This document shows positions 30,714 through 44,500 of a stretch of 64,000 nucleotides of DNA, one piece after another. The first letter of the stretch is position 1, and every line of letters starts with the position of its first letter. Origin of the DNA: Oscarella lobularis (Eukaryota; Porifera; Homoscleromorpha; Homosclerophorida; Oscarellidae); NCBI RefSeq assembly GCF_947507565.1, contig NC_089192.1, forward strand, positions 434,001 through 498,000. The letters run 5' to 3'. Below the pieces are notes generated by a model. The model was not told where the DNA came from. It made no database searches and saw nothing but the letters and a program-made list of their open reading frames with translations. A program made the translations under genes and the position numbers.

Positions 30714-31428
30714 TGTTTGTGTTAGGTCCCCTTAGACTAACATTACGCAAGCGTACCGTCCGTCTCACGTGCTTTCTCGTCGCGCGTGTCGTTCAACTTG
30801 AATTTGGTGCATGATGCATCTACTAAGAGTTGTCGGGATGTTACGCGCAGTGGGTGGCTTGCTCAACGATCTGGTCCTCTGAATAGCTGATTATCTAAAT
30901 TGGATATTCATATGGCCGAACTAGAACCGCACGACGCTCGCGCCGACTTATAGATGAGTCTACAGTTGATCTGTATGTATACTGTTCCATGTGGGAACTT
31001 CCTTGGGAATTAGGGCGAGGCGTAGTCCGGTCAAAAGCGAAAGTCCGGGTCAGAGTGTGAGGGCCATTCTCTACTGAATGAATGCGGTTGGCGTCTCCGC
31101 CAAGGCTTCCACCTCTAATGTATGTATGCCAGAGCAAGTCTAGAGTGTCCTGGAAATGGCTCGTAGGTGTGCGGGAGGGACTCTTCCTATTCTAGGCGCT
31201 GCCGTCGTCGCGGACTATTGTGTGGAGAACAATAGACCGCAACGGGGTCTATAGCGCCCGCGTCGCCCCCGTTCACGCACGTGTTGAATAGAATGCAGTG
31301 TATATGAAGTAGAGGTAGCAACGTTCTACGGTTTCTAAGCCCGCCCACCCACCCACCTCTCGGCTCCTAGAATAAATTGGGTTATCATAGCGGAGGTGAC
31401 GGCATAGCGCTTGTTCTCTCTCGGGCAG
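30714..31428. other. Intergenic region between SGPL1 and a small plus-strand gene
   Basis: No confident exon is found. It must contain the SGPL1 promoter and probably a 5' exon of the gene starting at 31429. An 80-codon minus-strand frame at 30895-31137 has no recognisable features. CACGTG occurs at about 30767. Confidence 0.4.
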
Positions 31429-31971
31429 GAGGTCGAAGAGCGAATATCGGCATCTCGCCACCTGATTCACACTAGAATGGAAGTGCTAAGTCGGTGGACG
31501 GAATCGGCGCATCTCGGCGAGATGAGTCTGCGTGCGCGCGACAACCGAATGGCCGAAATGACGGCGCTCCTACGCGAGCACACCGAACGACGACGCAACG
31601 AGTACGAAGCCGTCAAACGCGACCTGGAGTGGCGACGATTTTTCGCCGTGCGCGGAACGGAAAGCGTCGCCGTCGGATCGGACGAAAACAAATATTGGAA
31701 CGAAAAGCGAATTCTCAAATGGATCGATTCGGGCGGCGAGACGGCGGCCGAATTGTTTCCCCTGCCGCCACCGCAACAATCGTCGCCGTCGCTCGGAAAA
31801 AAGCCGTTGACGAAGCCCGTTCTCTGTCGAAAGTCGCCATCGGCGACGCGGTTGTCTCGCCAGTCGTCGTCGTCGATCAAAGGATCGACGGCGGAAGTCG
31901 TTAAGTTGCATTTGGTCGAAAAGAGCGATTGGTTCGTGACGAAAATCAATCGTCGCGCGTCGACGTCGTAA
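31429..31971 (+). CDS. Small coiled-coil protein, unrecognised
   Basis: The open frame follows a good acceptor (TTCTCTCTCGGGCAG), so an upstream exon is likely. Without it the first ATG is at 31477 (MEVLSRWTESAHLGEM), giving 164 residues. The N-terminal half is a charged amphipathic helix (MAEMTALLREHTERRRNEYEAV and following) with aromatic residues (LEWRRFF). The C-terminal half is Ser/Pro/Lys-rich and probably disordered. The size and helix pattern recall small axonemal proteins, but I cannot name a family. It lies head-to-head with SGPL1. Confidence 0.6.
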   Translation, partial: EVEERISASRHLIHTRMEVLSRWTESAHLGEMSLRARDNRMAEMTALLREHTERRRNEYEAVKRDLEWRRFFAVRGTESVAVGSDENKYWNEKRILKWIDSGGETAAELFPLPPPQQSSPSLGKKPLTKPVLCRKSPSATRLSRQSSSSIKGSTAEVVKLHLVEKSDWFVTKINRRASTS

Positions 31972-32556
31972 AAGGAAAGAGAAAGGACGAGAAAAAAGGA
32001 AAGACATATGTAGCAGCGCCGATCCTATTATACATCATGCGGATGTATCATCTTCTTAGTTAGGAAAAGTTTACAATCGTACAGTTTTATTTCCCCCCCT
32101 TTTTGCTTTATTATCATGATGACCAAAGAAACTTTGTTCAGTTCACTTTCGCACCAGTTCGTCGCATGCAGCCTAGCTCTCTTACTATGAAGGGACCGGA
32201 TCTTGTGCTTTCCCGCCCTCAGGCGTACGTTCTCTATAGATAAACGAGCAAATTTGATATGGGTAAACAGATTTCGCTTTCTTTAGGTCGCGCTAAATCG
32301 GTTAAGGGTCATGTCCCAAGGTTTCGGGTCGTCTCACGTGCACGGTATGCGAGCTCGCGTGACGCTAGAACCACGCGAAAAAGAAGCAAGTGCTCATCAA
32401 GTTCACGCGATCGTTTCAAGCGTTTCTGAACAGTAAGACTTCCTCAAAACCAAAAGCACAACTCTTCTAGACCCGATTTCTACTTGCGCAGGACGTAGCT
32501 GCTGAAAAGAGGCGTGCCAAGGAGAAAACACGCCCCATCATTCCGTTTCACAACCA
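31972..32556. other. Intergenic region upstream of the giant EGF gene
   Basis: No gene is seen. It holds the 3' flank of the 31.4 kb gene and the presumed promoter of the giant EGF gene, including CACGTG at about 32336. Confidence 0.5.
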
Positions 32557-35500
32557 ATGCGGAATAGCTATTGCCTAGCCATGCAACGACGTCTGCTCGT
32601 CTTATTCCTAATCTTTCTAGCGCGCGCGTTGGCTCAATCGGGCGACGCGTCGTCGCCGACGTGCGCCGATCCCGAACGCGACGCCAATGCAACCTGCAGC
32701 GATCTGTGCTGGAACGACGCGAAGCAAAGTACATCGATAGAATGGACCTTGACGGGGTTATGCGACACGTGCTCGCCTGCTCAGCAAACACCCGTTGTCG
32801 TCCAATCAGGAGAGTCCGTCTTCTTCTCCTACCCACCGTCTCCTGCACTGGGCTTCGTGTTTCCAGAGAACGAGCTCTACATATGCAAAGTCGCGAGTCG
32901 GGCAGCATTCGAAAGCTGTGACAAGACAACGCCCATCCCCGGGATGGAGTTTTACTTGCGACGAAACGAAACGGTCGACGTGACCGGAAATCTCACGACA
33001 GGACCGAACTATTTCATTGCGCGCCATCCGACAAACAGCATCCAAGGACCCTCGAGTCACTGTCGGCAGGGTGCGCGTCTTTTTATTACCGTAGGCGCAA
33101 ATACTTGCGCGCAGTCGTCGAGTTCGCCTAATTACTGCAATGGTCGCGCGCCATGCGCCTATAACGAGACGTCATCGTCGTACGAGTGCGCGTGCCCGCC
33201 GAGTTATCTCGGAAATTATTGCGAAAATATTAACGAGTGTCACCTAAATAATCAATGTAACAATGGCACGTGCGTCGAAGGCAATTGCTTGTTTACGTGC
33301 AATTGTTACGAAGGCTACGACGGCGATTTTTGCGATCAGGACATCGACGAGTGCTCCCAGGGGGCAGGGCCCTGTCAAAATGGCGGCGTTTGCACCAATT
33401 TTTTTGGCGGTTACGAATGCGCTTGCACGTCTGGATTTGCGGGCCAAAATTGCGAGTTGGATAAGGACGAGTGTGCGTCGAACCCGTGCATGTACAACGG
33501 CTCTTGCTTGAATCTATTAAACGGATATTTTTGTCAGTGCTCTATTGGCTTCAAAGGCGATCGATGCGAGCTTCCGTTCGACGACTGCACCAGCAATCCG
33601 TGCCAAAATGGAGGCACGTGTTTAAACATACCGAGCGCCGGATACACGTGCCAGTGCACATCCGGCTACGAGGGTGACGACTGCGAGACGGAAACAAACG
33701 AATGTCTATCTCAGCCATGTCAAAACGGAGGAAATTGCAGCGATTTATTAGACGGTTACAGCTGCACGTGCAAGAGCGGTTACACGGGGGATAGTTGCGA
33801 GACGAATATCGACGAGTGTCAATCAATGCCTTGTCACAATGGCGCAACCTGTACGGACGACGTGGACGGATTTACGTGCCAGTGCAGCAACGGTTATACG
33901 GGACCTCTCTGCAAAGTCGACATCGACGAATGCGACTCGAACCCGTGTGCAAACGGCGGCACGTGCGCGAATCGCGTCGCCGGCTACGACTGCACGTGTG
34001 TCGACGGATATACGGGATCCGACTGCGAAACCGATATCGACGAATGCGCAAGCTCGCCGTGCGATAACAATGGAACGTGTCGCGATGACGTAAACGGATT
34101 TTCCTGCTCTTGCGTTGGAGGCTTCACGGGAGCGCGATGCGACGTGAATTCGGACGAGTGTGCGTCGTCGCCTTGCCAAAACGGCGCGACGTGCGTCGAC
34201 GCGATCGGCAGCTACTCGTGCGACTGTCTCGCGGGATACGCGGGCTCCCGATGCGAAATCGACGTCGACGAATGCGCGTCGTCGCCGTGTTCCAACGACG
34301 GCACGTGCAATGATCGCGTGAACGGATTCGCTTGTGTATGTCTTCTCGGATATACGGGACCCCGATGTGAAGTCGACATCGACGAATGCGCGTCGTCTCC
34401 GTGCGCCAACGACGGCACTTGCCGCGATCTCGTAAACGAATTCGCCTGCGAATGTCGTCTCGGGTACACGGGATCCGATTGTTCGATTAATATCGACGAT
34501 TGTCGGGGAGAACCCTGTGAAAATAACGGCACGTGCGTGGACGAGCTGAACGGGTTCACGTGCGTGTGCGCGGGCGGTTTCTCTGGCGACGCCTGCGATA
34601 CGGAAATCGACGAGTGCACTTCGAATCCCTGTCAAAACGGAGCCACGTGCTACGACGAAGTCAACGGGTACACGTGTTCGTGTGCAAATGGATACACCGG
34701 GTCGTTATGCGAGAGCGATTTCGACGAATGCGCGTCGTCGCCTTGCGAGAACGGGGGAACGTGTCGCAATGAACGCGACTCGTATTCGTGTTCCTGCGTC
34801 GACGGTTATACGGGACCCCAATGTGACGTCAACGTTGACGAGTGCGCGTCGTCGCCGTGCCAAAACGGCGCCACGTGTCGCGATTTAGTGAACGAATTTT
34901 CCTGCGACTGTTCGATTGGCTACACTGGATTCGATTGTTCCGTGAACGTCGACGATTGCCATGGCGACCCGTGTCAAAACAACGGAACCTGTATCGACGA
35001 GCTGAACGGGTTTACCTGCGTCTGCGTCGACGGTTTCTCCGGCGACGAGTGCGACACGGAAATCGACGAGTGCGCTTCGTCGCCGTGTGCCAACAACGCG
35101 ACGTGCGTCGACGAATTGAATGGCTATCGATGCACGTGTCCGAGCAAATTCACCGGAGCCGACTGCTCGGTGCGCCTGTTGCCGTGCGACGCGAAACCGT
35201 GCGGCGCGAACGCGGTCATGTGCGTACCGCAAGGCCTCGACGATTTCCTCTGCATCTGTTTGCCTGGATACGGCGGCCTGCTCTGCGACGTCGACGTGGA
35301 CGAGTGCGCCTCGTCGCCGTGTGCCAACGGCGCGACGTGCGTCGACGAAGTCAATCGTTATGAATGCCAATGCGTTGTCGGCTATACGGGACCTCGATGT
35401 GACGTGGAATTGGATCCGTGCGACGCGTCGCCGTGCGAGAACAACGCCACGTGTCGGAAGCTTTCGCCGACGGCGTACGAATGCGATTGCCCGGTCGGTT

Positions 35501-38500
35501 TTACGGGATCGCGCTGCGCCGGCCTCATCGACTATTGCGTGTCGCTACCATGCGAGAACGGAGCCCGATGCGAGCCGCGCGTCGATTCGTATCAATGCTA
35601 CTGCATCCCCGGTTGGACGGGAACGAATTGCGAGCTCAATGTCATGGAATGCGCGTCGAATCCGTGTCTCTACGGCGGCACGTGTACCGACGGCATTAAC
35701 GGGTTTTCATGTGCTTGCGTTGCCGGTCGAACGGGTCCCTTTTGCGACGTCAACGTCGACGAGTGCGCCTCGTCGCCATGCCAACACCACGGACTCTGTT
35801 TCGAGCTTGGAATCGATAATTATTTCTGCGCCTGTCCGATTGCGTATACTGGACGGCACTGCGAGTCGAACGTGGACGAGTGCGCCTCGTCGCCGTGCGC
35901 AAATGACGGCACTTGCGTCGATTTCGTCGGCGGTTTTTTTTGCGATTGCTCATCGGGTTATACGGGACTTCAATGCGAGGTTGACGTCGACGAGTGTGCT
36001 TCGTCGCCTTGCGCGAACGGCGGATCCTGCGTCGACGGCGTCAATGGGTTTGCGTGTTCGTGCGTCGATGGTTATACGGGACCCCAGTGTGGAGTCGACA
36101 TCGACGACTGCGCGTCGGGACCGTGCACGAATAACGGCACGTGTCGCGATCTCGTCGACGATTTTCGATGCGATTGCGCCGGCGGTTGGTTCGGGAAAAA
36201 TTGCTCGTCGCCGACCGACGAGTGCGCGTCGTCGCCATGTCAAAACAACGCCACGTGTTGGGATTTCGTTAACGGTTACGAGTGCGCTTGCTCCGGCGGA
36301 TACACGGGATTGCTGTGCGATGTTGAGATTGACGAATGCGCGTCGTCGCCGTGTGCAAACGGCGGCACGTGTCGAGACGAAATAGACGGGTTTCTGTGCA
36401 CGTGTGTGCGTGGCTACGCGGGCAGCGCGTGCGAGATCGACATCGACGACTGCGCGTCGTTTCCGTGCGACAACAACGCCACGTGTCGCGACGGCGTCGA
36501 CTCGTTTGCCTGCGATTGCGCCGACGGTTTCACCGGCGACGTATGCGATTCGGAGATCGACGAGTGCGCGTCGTCGCCGTGTCAAAACGACGGAACCTGC
36601 TACGACGAAATCAACGGTTTTGACTGCGCTTGCATCGTCGGATTTACGGGAGCGACGTGCGAAAGCGAGACGGATTTCTGCGTGTCGAATCCGTGCGGAA
36701 ACGGAATTTGCATCCCAGGTTTCAACCGATTCAACTGCTTTTGCACGCCGGGATTCGGCGGCGATTATTGCCAGTTCAACATCGATGAATGCTTATCGAA
36801 TCCATGTCAGAACGGTTCGACCTGCTTGGATCAAGTAAACGGATTCGTATGCGATTGTCGCGCCGGTTTCACTGGCGTTCTTTGTGACGTCAACGTCGAC
36901 GACTGCGCCTCGAATCCATGCCAACAAGGCGGAACGTGTTGGGATGGCGTCGACGGGTACACGTGTTCGTGTCCGAGCGGATATACGGGTCAGCGATGCG
37001 ACGTCGACGTCGACGAATGCGCGTCATCGCCGTGTCAAAACGACGGCACGTGCTTCGACGCGATGAACGGGTTTGCTTGTAATTGTACGCTTGGTTACCG
37101 TGGCGACGTTTGCGAGATCAACGTGGACGAATGTGCGTCGTCGCCGTGTCAAAACGGCGGCACGTGTCGGGACTTGATTAACAATTTTCAATGTGACTGT
37201 CCAACGGGATTTACTGGAGAACTATGCGAGACGAACATCGACGATTGCGCGGGAATCGCGTGCGCCAACGGCGGCACGTGTGAAGATCGAGTCGACGATT
37301 ATTTTTGCCGATGCGCCGACGGTTGGTTTGGGAGAAACTGCTCGACGAATCGCGACGAGTGCTCTTCCAATCCGTGCCATGCGACGGCCACGTGCATGGA
37401 TGACATAAACGGATACTATTGCACGTGCGGAAACGGATATACAGGCGTTCACTGCGACGTCGAAATCGACGAGTGCACGTCGTCGCCCTGTCAAAACGAC
37501 GGCACGTGTCGCGACGAAATCGGCCGCTTCGCGTGCGTCTGTGCGCCCGGTTACGGCGGCGACATGTGCGAGGTTGATATCAACGAGTGCGCTTCAACGC
37601 CGTGCGAGAACGGCGCGACGTGTCGCGACGAAATTGACGGGTTTGCGTGCGTTTGCGCCGCCGGCTTCAGCGGCGACTATTGCGACACGGAAATTGACGA
37701 GTGCGCGTCGTCGCCGTGTCGTCACGACGGCACGTGCTTCGACGAAATCGCCGGCTTTCGATGCGAATGCGTTTCGGGCAAGACGGGCGTTCATTGTGAA
37801 ACGGACATCGACGAGTGCGCTTCATTGCCCTGCCGTAACAACGGGACGTGTACGGATCATTTCGACGGGTTTTCGTGCGCGTGCGACGGTTTGCATACGG
37901 GACTTGTGTGCGAAAGCGAGGTATTTCCATGTCGTGCCGTTACCTGTGCTAACGGCGGCACGTGTCGGGAAGCGATGTTTGATTTCGTCTGCGATTGCGT
38001 CGACGGATATACGGGACGCTATTGCGAGAGCCAGATCGACTTCTGCGATTCGAATCCGTGTCAAAACGGCGGTTTCTGCTTGGCGCAATTGAATGGTTTT
38101 CAATGCTTTTGTTTACCCGGTTGGACGGAAGACTTCTGCGAAATCAACGTCAATGAATGCTTTCGTGAACCGTGCCAAAACGGCGGCACGTGCGTCGATC
38201 TCATCAACGACTATCGATGCGACTGCCCAGTCGGTTTCGCGGGCTCCGTCTGCCAAACGGACACGGACGAGTGCGCCTCGTCGCCGTGTCGAAACAACGC
38301 GACGTGCGTTGACGAACCGGGCGGTTTCCTCTGCAATTGCCCGTTGGGCTACAGCGGCGTCGCCTGCGAGACGGACGTCGACGAGTGCGCGTCGTCGCCG
38401 TGTCAAAACGACGCTACGTGCGACGACCTTATCGGCGAGTTTGCCTGTCGTTGTCCCGCTGGCTTCAGCGGCGATCAATGCGAAGTGAACATCGACGAAT

Positions 38501-41500
38501 GCGCCTCGTCGCCATGCGAGAACGGCGCCCGATGCGACGATCTCGTCGACGGGTACGAATGCGTTTGCAACGCCGGCTTTACGGGGATACACTGCGAGAC
38601 GAATATCGACGATTGTGCGCCGTCGGATCGGTGTAACAACAGCGCCGTCTGTTTCGATCTCGTCGACGACTTTTTCTGCAATTGCACGGACGGTTGGTTC
38701 GGTAAAACGTGCTCGTCTCCGACGAACGAGTGCGTGTCGAATCCTTGCCGAAATGGCGGTACATGCTGGGATTTGCATAGCGCTTACTATTGCGAATGCA
38801 CGATCGCTTACACGGGGACTCACTGCGAAACGGAAGTCGACGAATGCATGTCGTCGCCTTGCGAAAACGGCGGCACGTGCGTCGATAGTCTCGCCGGATA
38901 TTCGTGCCGCTGCGCGAGCGGTTTTACCGGGACAACGTGCGAGACGAACGTCGACGAGTGCGCGTCGTCGCCGTGCGAGAACGGAGCGACCTGCGTCGAC
39001 GCGATCGACGGGTATCGATGCGATTGCGTCGCCGGCTACACGGGAGACGACTGCGATACGGAAATCGACGAGTGCGTTTCGTCGCCGTGTCGCGAGAACG
39101 GAACCTGCGTCGACGAGTTGAACGGGTACACGTGCGTTTGTCCGGTCGGAACGACGGGATCCCAATGCGAAATTGAAGTGAGGGAATGTTTGTCGAACCC
39201 CTGTCTCAACGGGGCGACATGCGCCGACTTGCGCGACGACTACGAATGCTTTTGCACGGCTAATTACACCGGGCGACGATGCGAGTCGCTCATCGATCCG
39301 TGTACGCTCTCGCCGTGCCGGAACTCGGCGACGTGTACGGTGAACGTCGACTATTCGTATCAGTGCCAATGCACCGCCGGATACACGGGGGCTCAATGCG
39401 AATTGGAGATCGACCACTGCGTTTCGAATCCGTGTCTAAACGGCGTCTGTCGACCTCATCTAAACGGCTACATGTGCTTTTGTACGCCCGGTTTTACGGC
39501 GTCTGATTGCAGCGTCGAAGTTCGCGAATGTTCTTCGAATCCCTGTCTCAATGGTGCGACGTGCGAGGAAAGTCTGCTTCGTTATACGTGCCGCTGTGCG
39601 CCCGGTTTCACCGGCGTTCGATGCGAGACTAATGTCGACGAGTGTGCGTCGGCGCCGTGCCGGAACAACGGGACTTGCGTCGATCTGATCAACGGGTATC
39701 GGTGCGACTGCGTCGTCGGGTACGGTGGCGACGCGTGCGAGCGAGAAATCGACGAATGCGCGTCGTCTCCTTGCGAGAACGGCGGGACGTGTACCGATTC
39801 AATCGGCGCGTACGAGTGCGATTGTCCGCGCGGCTTCACCGGGGTTCAATGCGAGACGAATGTGGACGAGTGTGCGTCGGCGCCGTGTCAAAACCAGGCG
39901 ACGTGCATCGATGAGATCGACGGGTATCGATGCGACTGCGTCGTCGGTTACACGGGCGACGAGTGTGACAGCGAAATTGACGAATGCGCTTCTTCTCCGT
40001 GTCAGAACGGAGGGACATGCGTAGACGAAATCGGCGCGTACGCGTGCGATTGTCTGCTCGGTTTCACCGGCGTCGTCTGCGAAACGGAAATCGTCGAGTG
40101 CGCGTCGTCGCCTTGTCAGAACGGCGGCACGTGTCGCGATAATCTCGGCGCGTACCAATGCGATTGTCCGCGCGGTTTCACCGGGGTTCGGTGCGAGACG
40201 AACGTGGACGAGTGCGCCTCGGCGCCGTGTCAAAATCAAGCGACATGCATCGACGAGATCGACGGGTATCAATGCAACTGTGTCGTCGGTTACACGGGCG
40301 ACGGGTGCGACAGCGAAATTGACGAATGCGTTTCTTCTCCGTGTCAGAACGGAGGGACGTGCGTCGACGAAATCGGCGCGTACGCGTGCGATTGTCCGCT
40401 CGGTTTCACCGGCGACGTTTGCGAAACGGAAATCGTCGAGTGCGCGTCGTCGCCTTGTCGAAACGGCGGCACGTGTCGCGATCATCTCGGCGCGTACCAA
40501 TGCGATTGTCCGCGCGGTTTCGCCGGAGTTCGATGCGAGACGAATGTGGACGAATGCGCTTCGGCGCCGTGTGAGAACGGCGCAACGTGTAACGATTTGA
40601 TTGGCGATTACGTTTGCACTTGCTTGCCGGGATGGACGGGACGAAATTGCACGATTGACGTGGACGAGTGCGCGTCGCAGCCGTGTCTTAACGGCGGACT
40701 GTGCCGGAACTTAGGGAACCGTTACGAATGCCTTTGTCTCGGATTCATTGGTCCGCAATGCCAGTTTGACGTCAATGAATGCCTATTGAATCCGTGTGTC
40801 AACGGATCGTGCGTCAACATGCCAGGGAGTTTTCAATGCAACTGTTCGGCTGGATATACTGGATCTATATGCGATGTAGACATTGACGAATGCTCATCTC
40901 TGCCTTGTCGCAACGGCGGCACTTGTGTCGACTCAATCGACTCGTTTAGCTGCGACTGTCCGTCGTCACACTCCGGGTTGCTATGCGACGTTGAAGTCAA
41001 TGAATGCGAGTCAAATCCGTGTCAAAATGGAAATTGCAGCGACGACGTCGGCGGGTATTTCTGCACATGCGCATCTGGCTTCACTGGTGTCGACTGCGAG
41101 ACGAACATCGACGACTGCGCGACGAATCCATGCTCGGCAAACGCGACGGTGGAATGCATTGACGGCGTCGACTCGTTCACGTGCGTGTGCCGTACGGATT
41201 ATACGGGACCTCAATGCGAAATCGACATCGATCGATGTATGTCGTCGCCGTGCGAGAACGGCGGCACGTGCGTCGATTTGTCAAGCGGATATCGATGCGA
41301 TTGCGTCGCCGGCTGGTATGGCGCCACTTGTGCGACGGCAACGAATGAGTGCGCGTCGTCGCCGTGCGCCAACGGCGGAACGTGTGTCGACGTTCACAAC
41401 GCGTTCTATTGCATCTGCGACGTCGGATACACGGGAGACGAGTGCGATACGGAAATTGACGAGTGCACGTCGTCGCCGTGTCAGAACGGTGGTACGTGTC

Positions 41501-44500
41501 GCGACGAAATCGGCGCGTTCGCGTGCGATTGTCCAGGCGGTTTCACCGGCCTTCTCTGCGAGACTGACGTCAACGAGTGCGCGTCGGCGCCGTGTCAGAA
41601 CAACGGCTCGTGCACGGATCTCGTCGACGGCTACGTGTGCGATTGCACTGTCGGCTACAGCGGCGATGATTGCGATACGGAAATCGACGTTTGCGAGTCG
41701 TCGCCTTGCCTCAACAACGGCACTTGCATGTGGACCGGCCCGGGGGAGTACGAATGCGGCTGCACGAGCGAGTTCAAGGGTTTACACTGTAGCGATCCGA
41801 CGCTGCCCTGCGATGCGAGTCCCTGTCTGAACGGCGGCTTGTGCGTTCCCGCGAGGACCGACGGCGCTGATGGCTTCCGATGCTATTGCCTCGAGGGTCG
41901 CTACTCGGGACGATTCTGCGAAATGGACAACGACGAGTGCCGCGATTTGGCCGAGCCGTGTTTCAACGGTGGGACGTGCCGAAACGAAGACGGCGGATAT
42001 TCGTGCGAGTGCCCGTCCGGTTTTACCGGCGCCATGTGCGAGTCGGCGCTTGTTGAATGTCTATCGAATCCGTGCACGAACAACGGCACGTGCGTTGATC
42101 GGATTAATTATTTCGAGTGCCAGTGTCCGGTTGGATTTGCTGGGGTCCAGTGCGAGCGCGTCGATTTGTGTGTGTCGGAACCGTGCCGTAACGGCAGCAC
42201 GTGCATTCTGACTTCTTCCGGGTTTGAGTGCGTGTGTCCGGCGGGTTTGACTGGCGCTATCTGTGACGCGGAAATCGATGAATGCCAATCTAATCCGTGT
42301 CACGTAAGCTCGACGTGTGTTGATGATCTGAATGGATTTTTGTGCCTGTGCGACGCCGGTCGAACGGGCCGTCTATGTGACGTTGATGTGCGAGAATGCG
42401 ATTCGAGTCCGTGTTCAAATGGAGGAACTTGTCATGAGATGATCAACGGGTTTAGCTGCGCTTGTTCGAAAGGCTATACGGGAACTCAGTGCGAAATTGA
42501 CGTAGATGAATGCCAATCGAATCCTTGTTCGAATCACGGGACATGTGTTGATGACGTTGGCGGATTCAGTTGCCAGTGTCCAGCAGGATATACAGGAAAT
42601 CGATGTGAAGTGAACATAAACGAGTGTGAATCAAACCCCTGTTCAAATAATGGGGCATGTGTTGACGACATTAACGGATTCAGTTGCCAGTGTCTGGCTG
42701 GGTATACAGGAAATCAATGTGAAGTCAACGTAGATGAATGCGACTCAAGTCCTTGTTCAAATGGCGGTACATGTGTCGATGACGTAAACGGATTCAGTTG
42801 CCTTTGTCTGGCTGGGTATACAGGAAGTCAATGTGAAGTAAACATAAACGAATGCGACTCAAATCCCTGTTCAAATAACGGGACATGCATTGATGACATA
42901 GACGATTACGCTTGTCAATGCGTTGACGGTTATACCGGAAAGCGGTGCCACGTGGACATCGATGAATGTCAATCGAATCCGTGCGGCAACGGCGGAACGT
43001 GCGTCGACGAAATCGACGGATTCTATTGTCTCTGCCTCGGCGGCTATTCGGGAAGTTACTGCGGTTCGGAAGTGAACGAGTGCGAAATCAATTCCTGTCA
43101 AAACGGCGGCACGTGCGTCGATCTCGTGAACGATTTCTTATGCGAATGTCTTCCGGGATATACGGGAAGCGTGTGCGAGACGAACGTCGACGAATGCGAA
43201 TCGAATCCGTGCGCCAATAATTCGACGTGCGTTGATCAAATCGACGGATTCAATTGCTCGTGCGGACCTCTTTATGCTGGACGTCTCTGCGACGTAGAAA
43301 TTAATCCGTGCCGATCGAACCCGTGTCAGAATGCGGGACGTTGTGTCGTCGACTCGGTGTCAGCGGAATATGAGTGCATGTGCATGGACGGATATACGGG
43401 AACAGTCTGTGAAACGAACGTCGACGATTGCACGTCGGCGCCGTGCGCCAACGGCGGCACGTGCCTTGACGTCATCAACGGCTATATGTGCATTTGTCCG
43501 CTCAATACGACCGGCATTCAATGCGAGACAAACGTTGCCTGCGATGCAAAACCTTGCGTTAACGGACTATGCGAGAGTCTCTTTGGGGGAGGATTCGAAT
43601 GCAAATGCCAGTTGGACTATTACGGCGATCGTTGCCAATTCAAAGCGAACGACTGCAAATTTGCACCGTGTCTCAACGGCGGCACGTGTACGGACGGAAT
43701 TAACTCGTTTTCTTGCGCGTGTACGGCGGCGTTTACTGGCGCCACGTGCGAAACGGCTGTGACGACGTGCGACTCCAATCCTTGTCGTAACGGCGGCACG
43801 TGCAACGAGAATAGCGGCGAATTCGTTTGTCAATGCGTTTCCGGTTATACGGGAGCCACTTGCGAGACTGACGTCGACGAGTGCGCGTCGTCGCCGTGTT
43901 CTAACGGTGGCACGTGCCACGACGGCGTCGGCGCTTATGCGTGTCGTTGCGTTGCCGGTTTTACCGGCGCGCTCTGCGAAACGGAAGTGGACGAGTGCGA
44001 GTTGCAGCCGTGCGCTAACGGCGGCACGTGCGTCGACGCAATCGATTCGTACACGTGTTCGTGTTCGCCGCTTTTTACCGGACGTAACTGTGAGACGAAT
44101 TTGAATCCGTGCCAGACGGCGAATCCGTGTCAAAACGGGTCCACGTGTTCAATTACCGGAAGCGGATCGAACTACGTGTGCACGTGCGCCACGGGATTTA
44201 CAGGACGCCATTGCGACGTCGATTTGGACGAATGCGCCTCGGAACCGTGTCAAAACGGTGCCACTTGCATCGACAACGTGGGATTTTACGCGTGCGAGTG
44301 CTCACCCGGTTACACGGGGGCAGAATGCGAGACGAATATCAACGAGTGCGCGTCGCGTCCGTGTCAAAACGGCGCCGCTTGCATCGATCAGATCGACGAC
44401 TACGAGTGCACGTGCATGGATGGATATACCGGCCTCAATTGTGAGACGAATATCGACGAGTGCGCTTCGCTACCGTGCTCTAACGACGGCACGTGCGTGG

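Noticed and set aside
30895-31137. 80-codon minus-strand frame upstream of SGPL1
   Set aside because: No splice context, no family features, and codon use unlike nearby genes.
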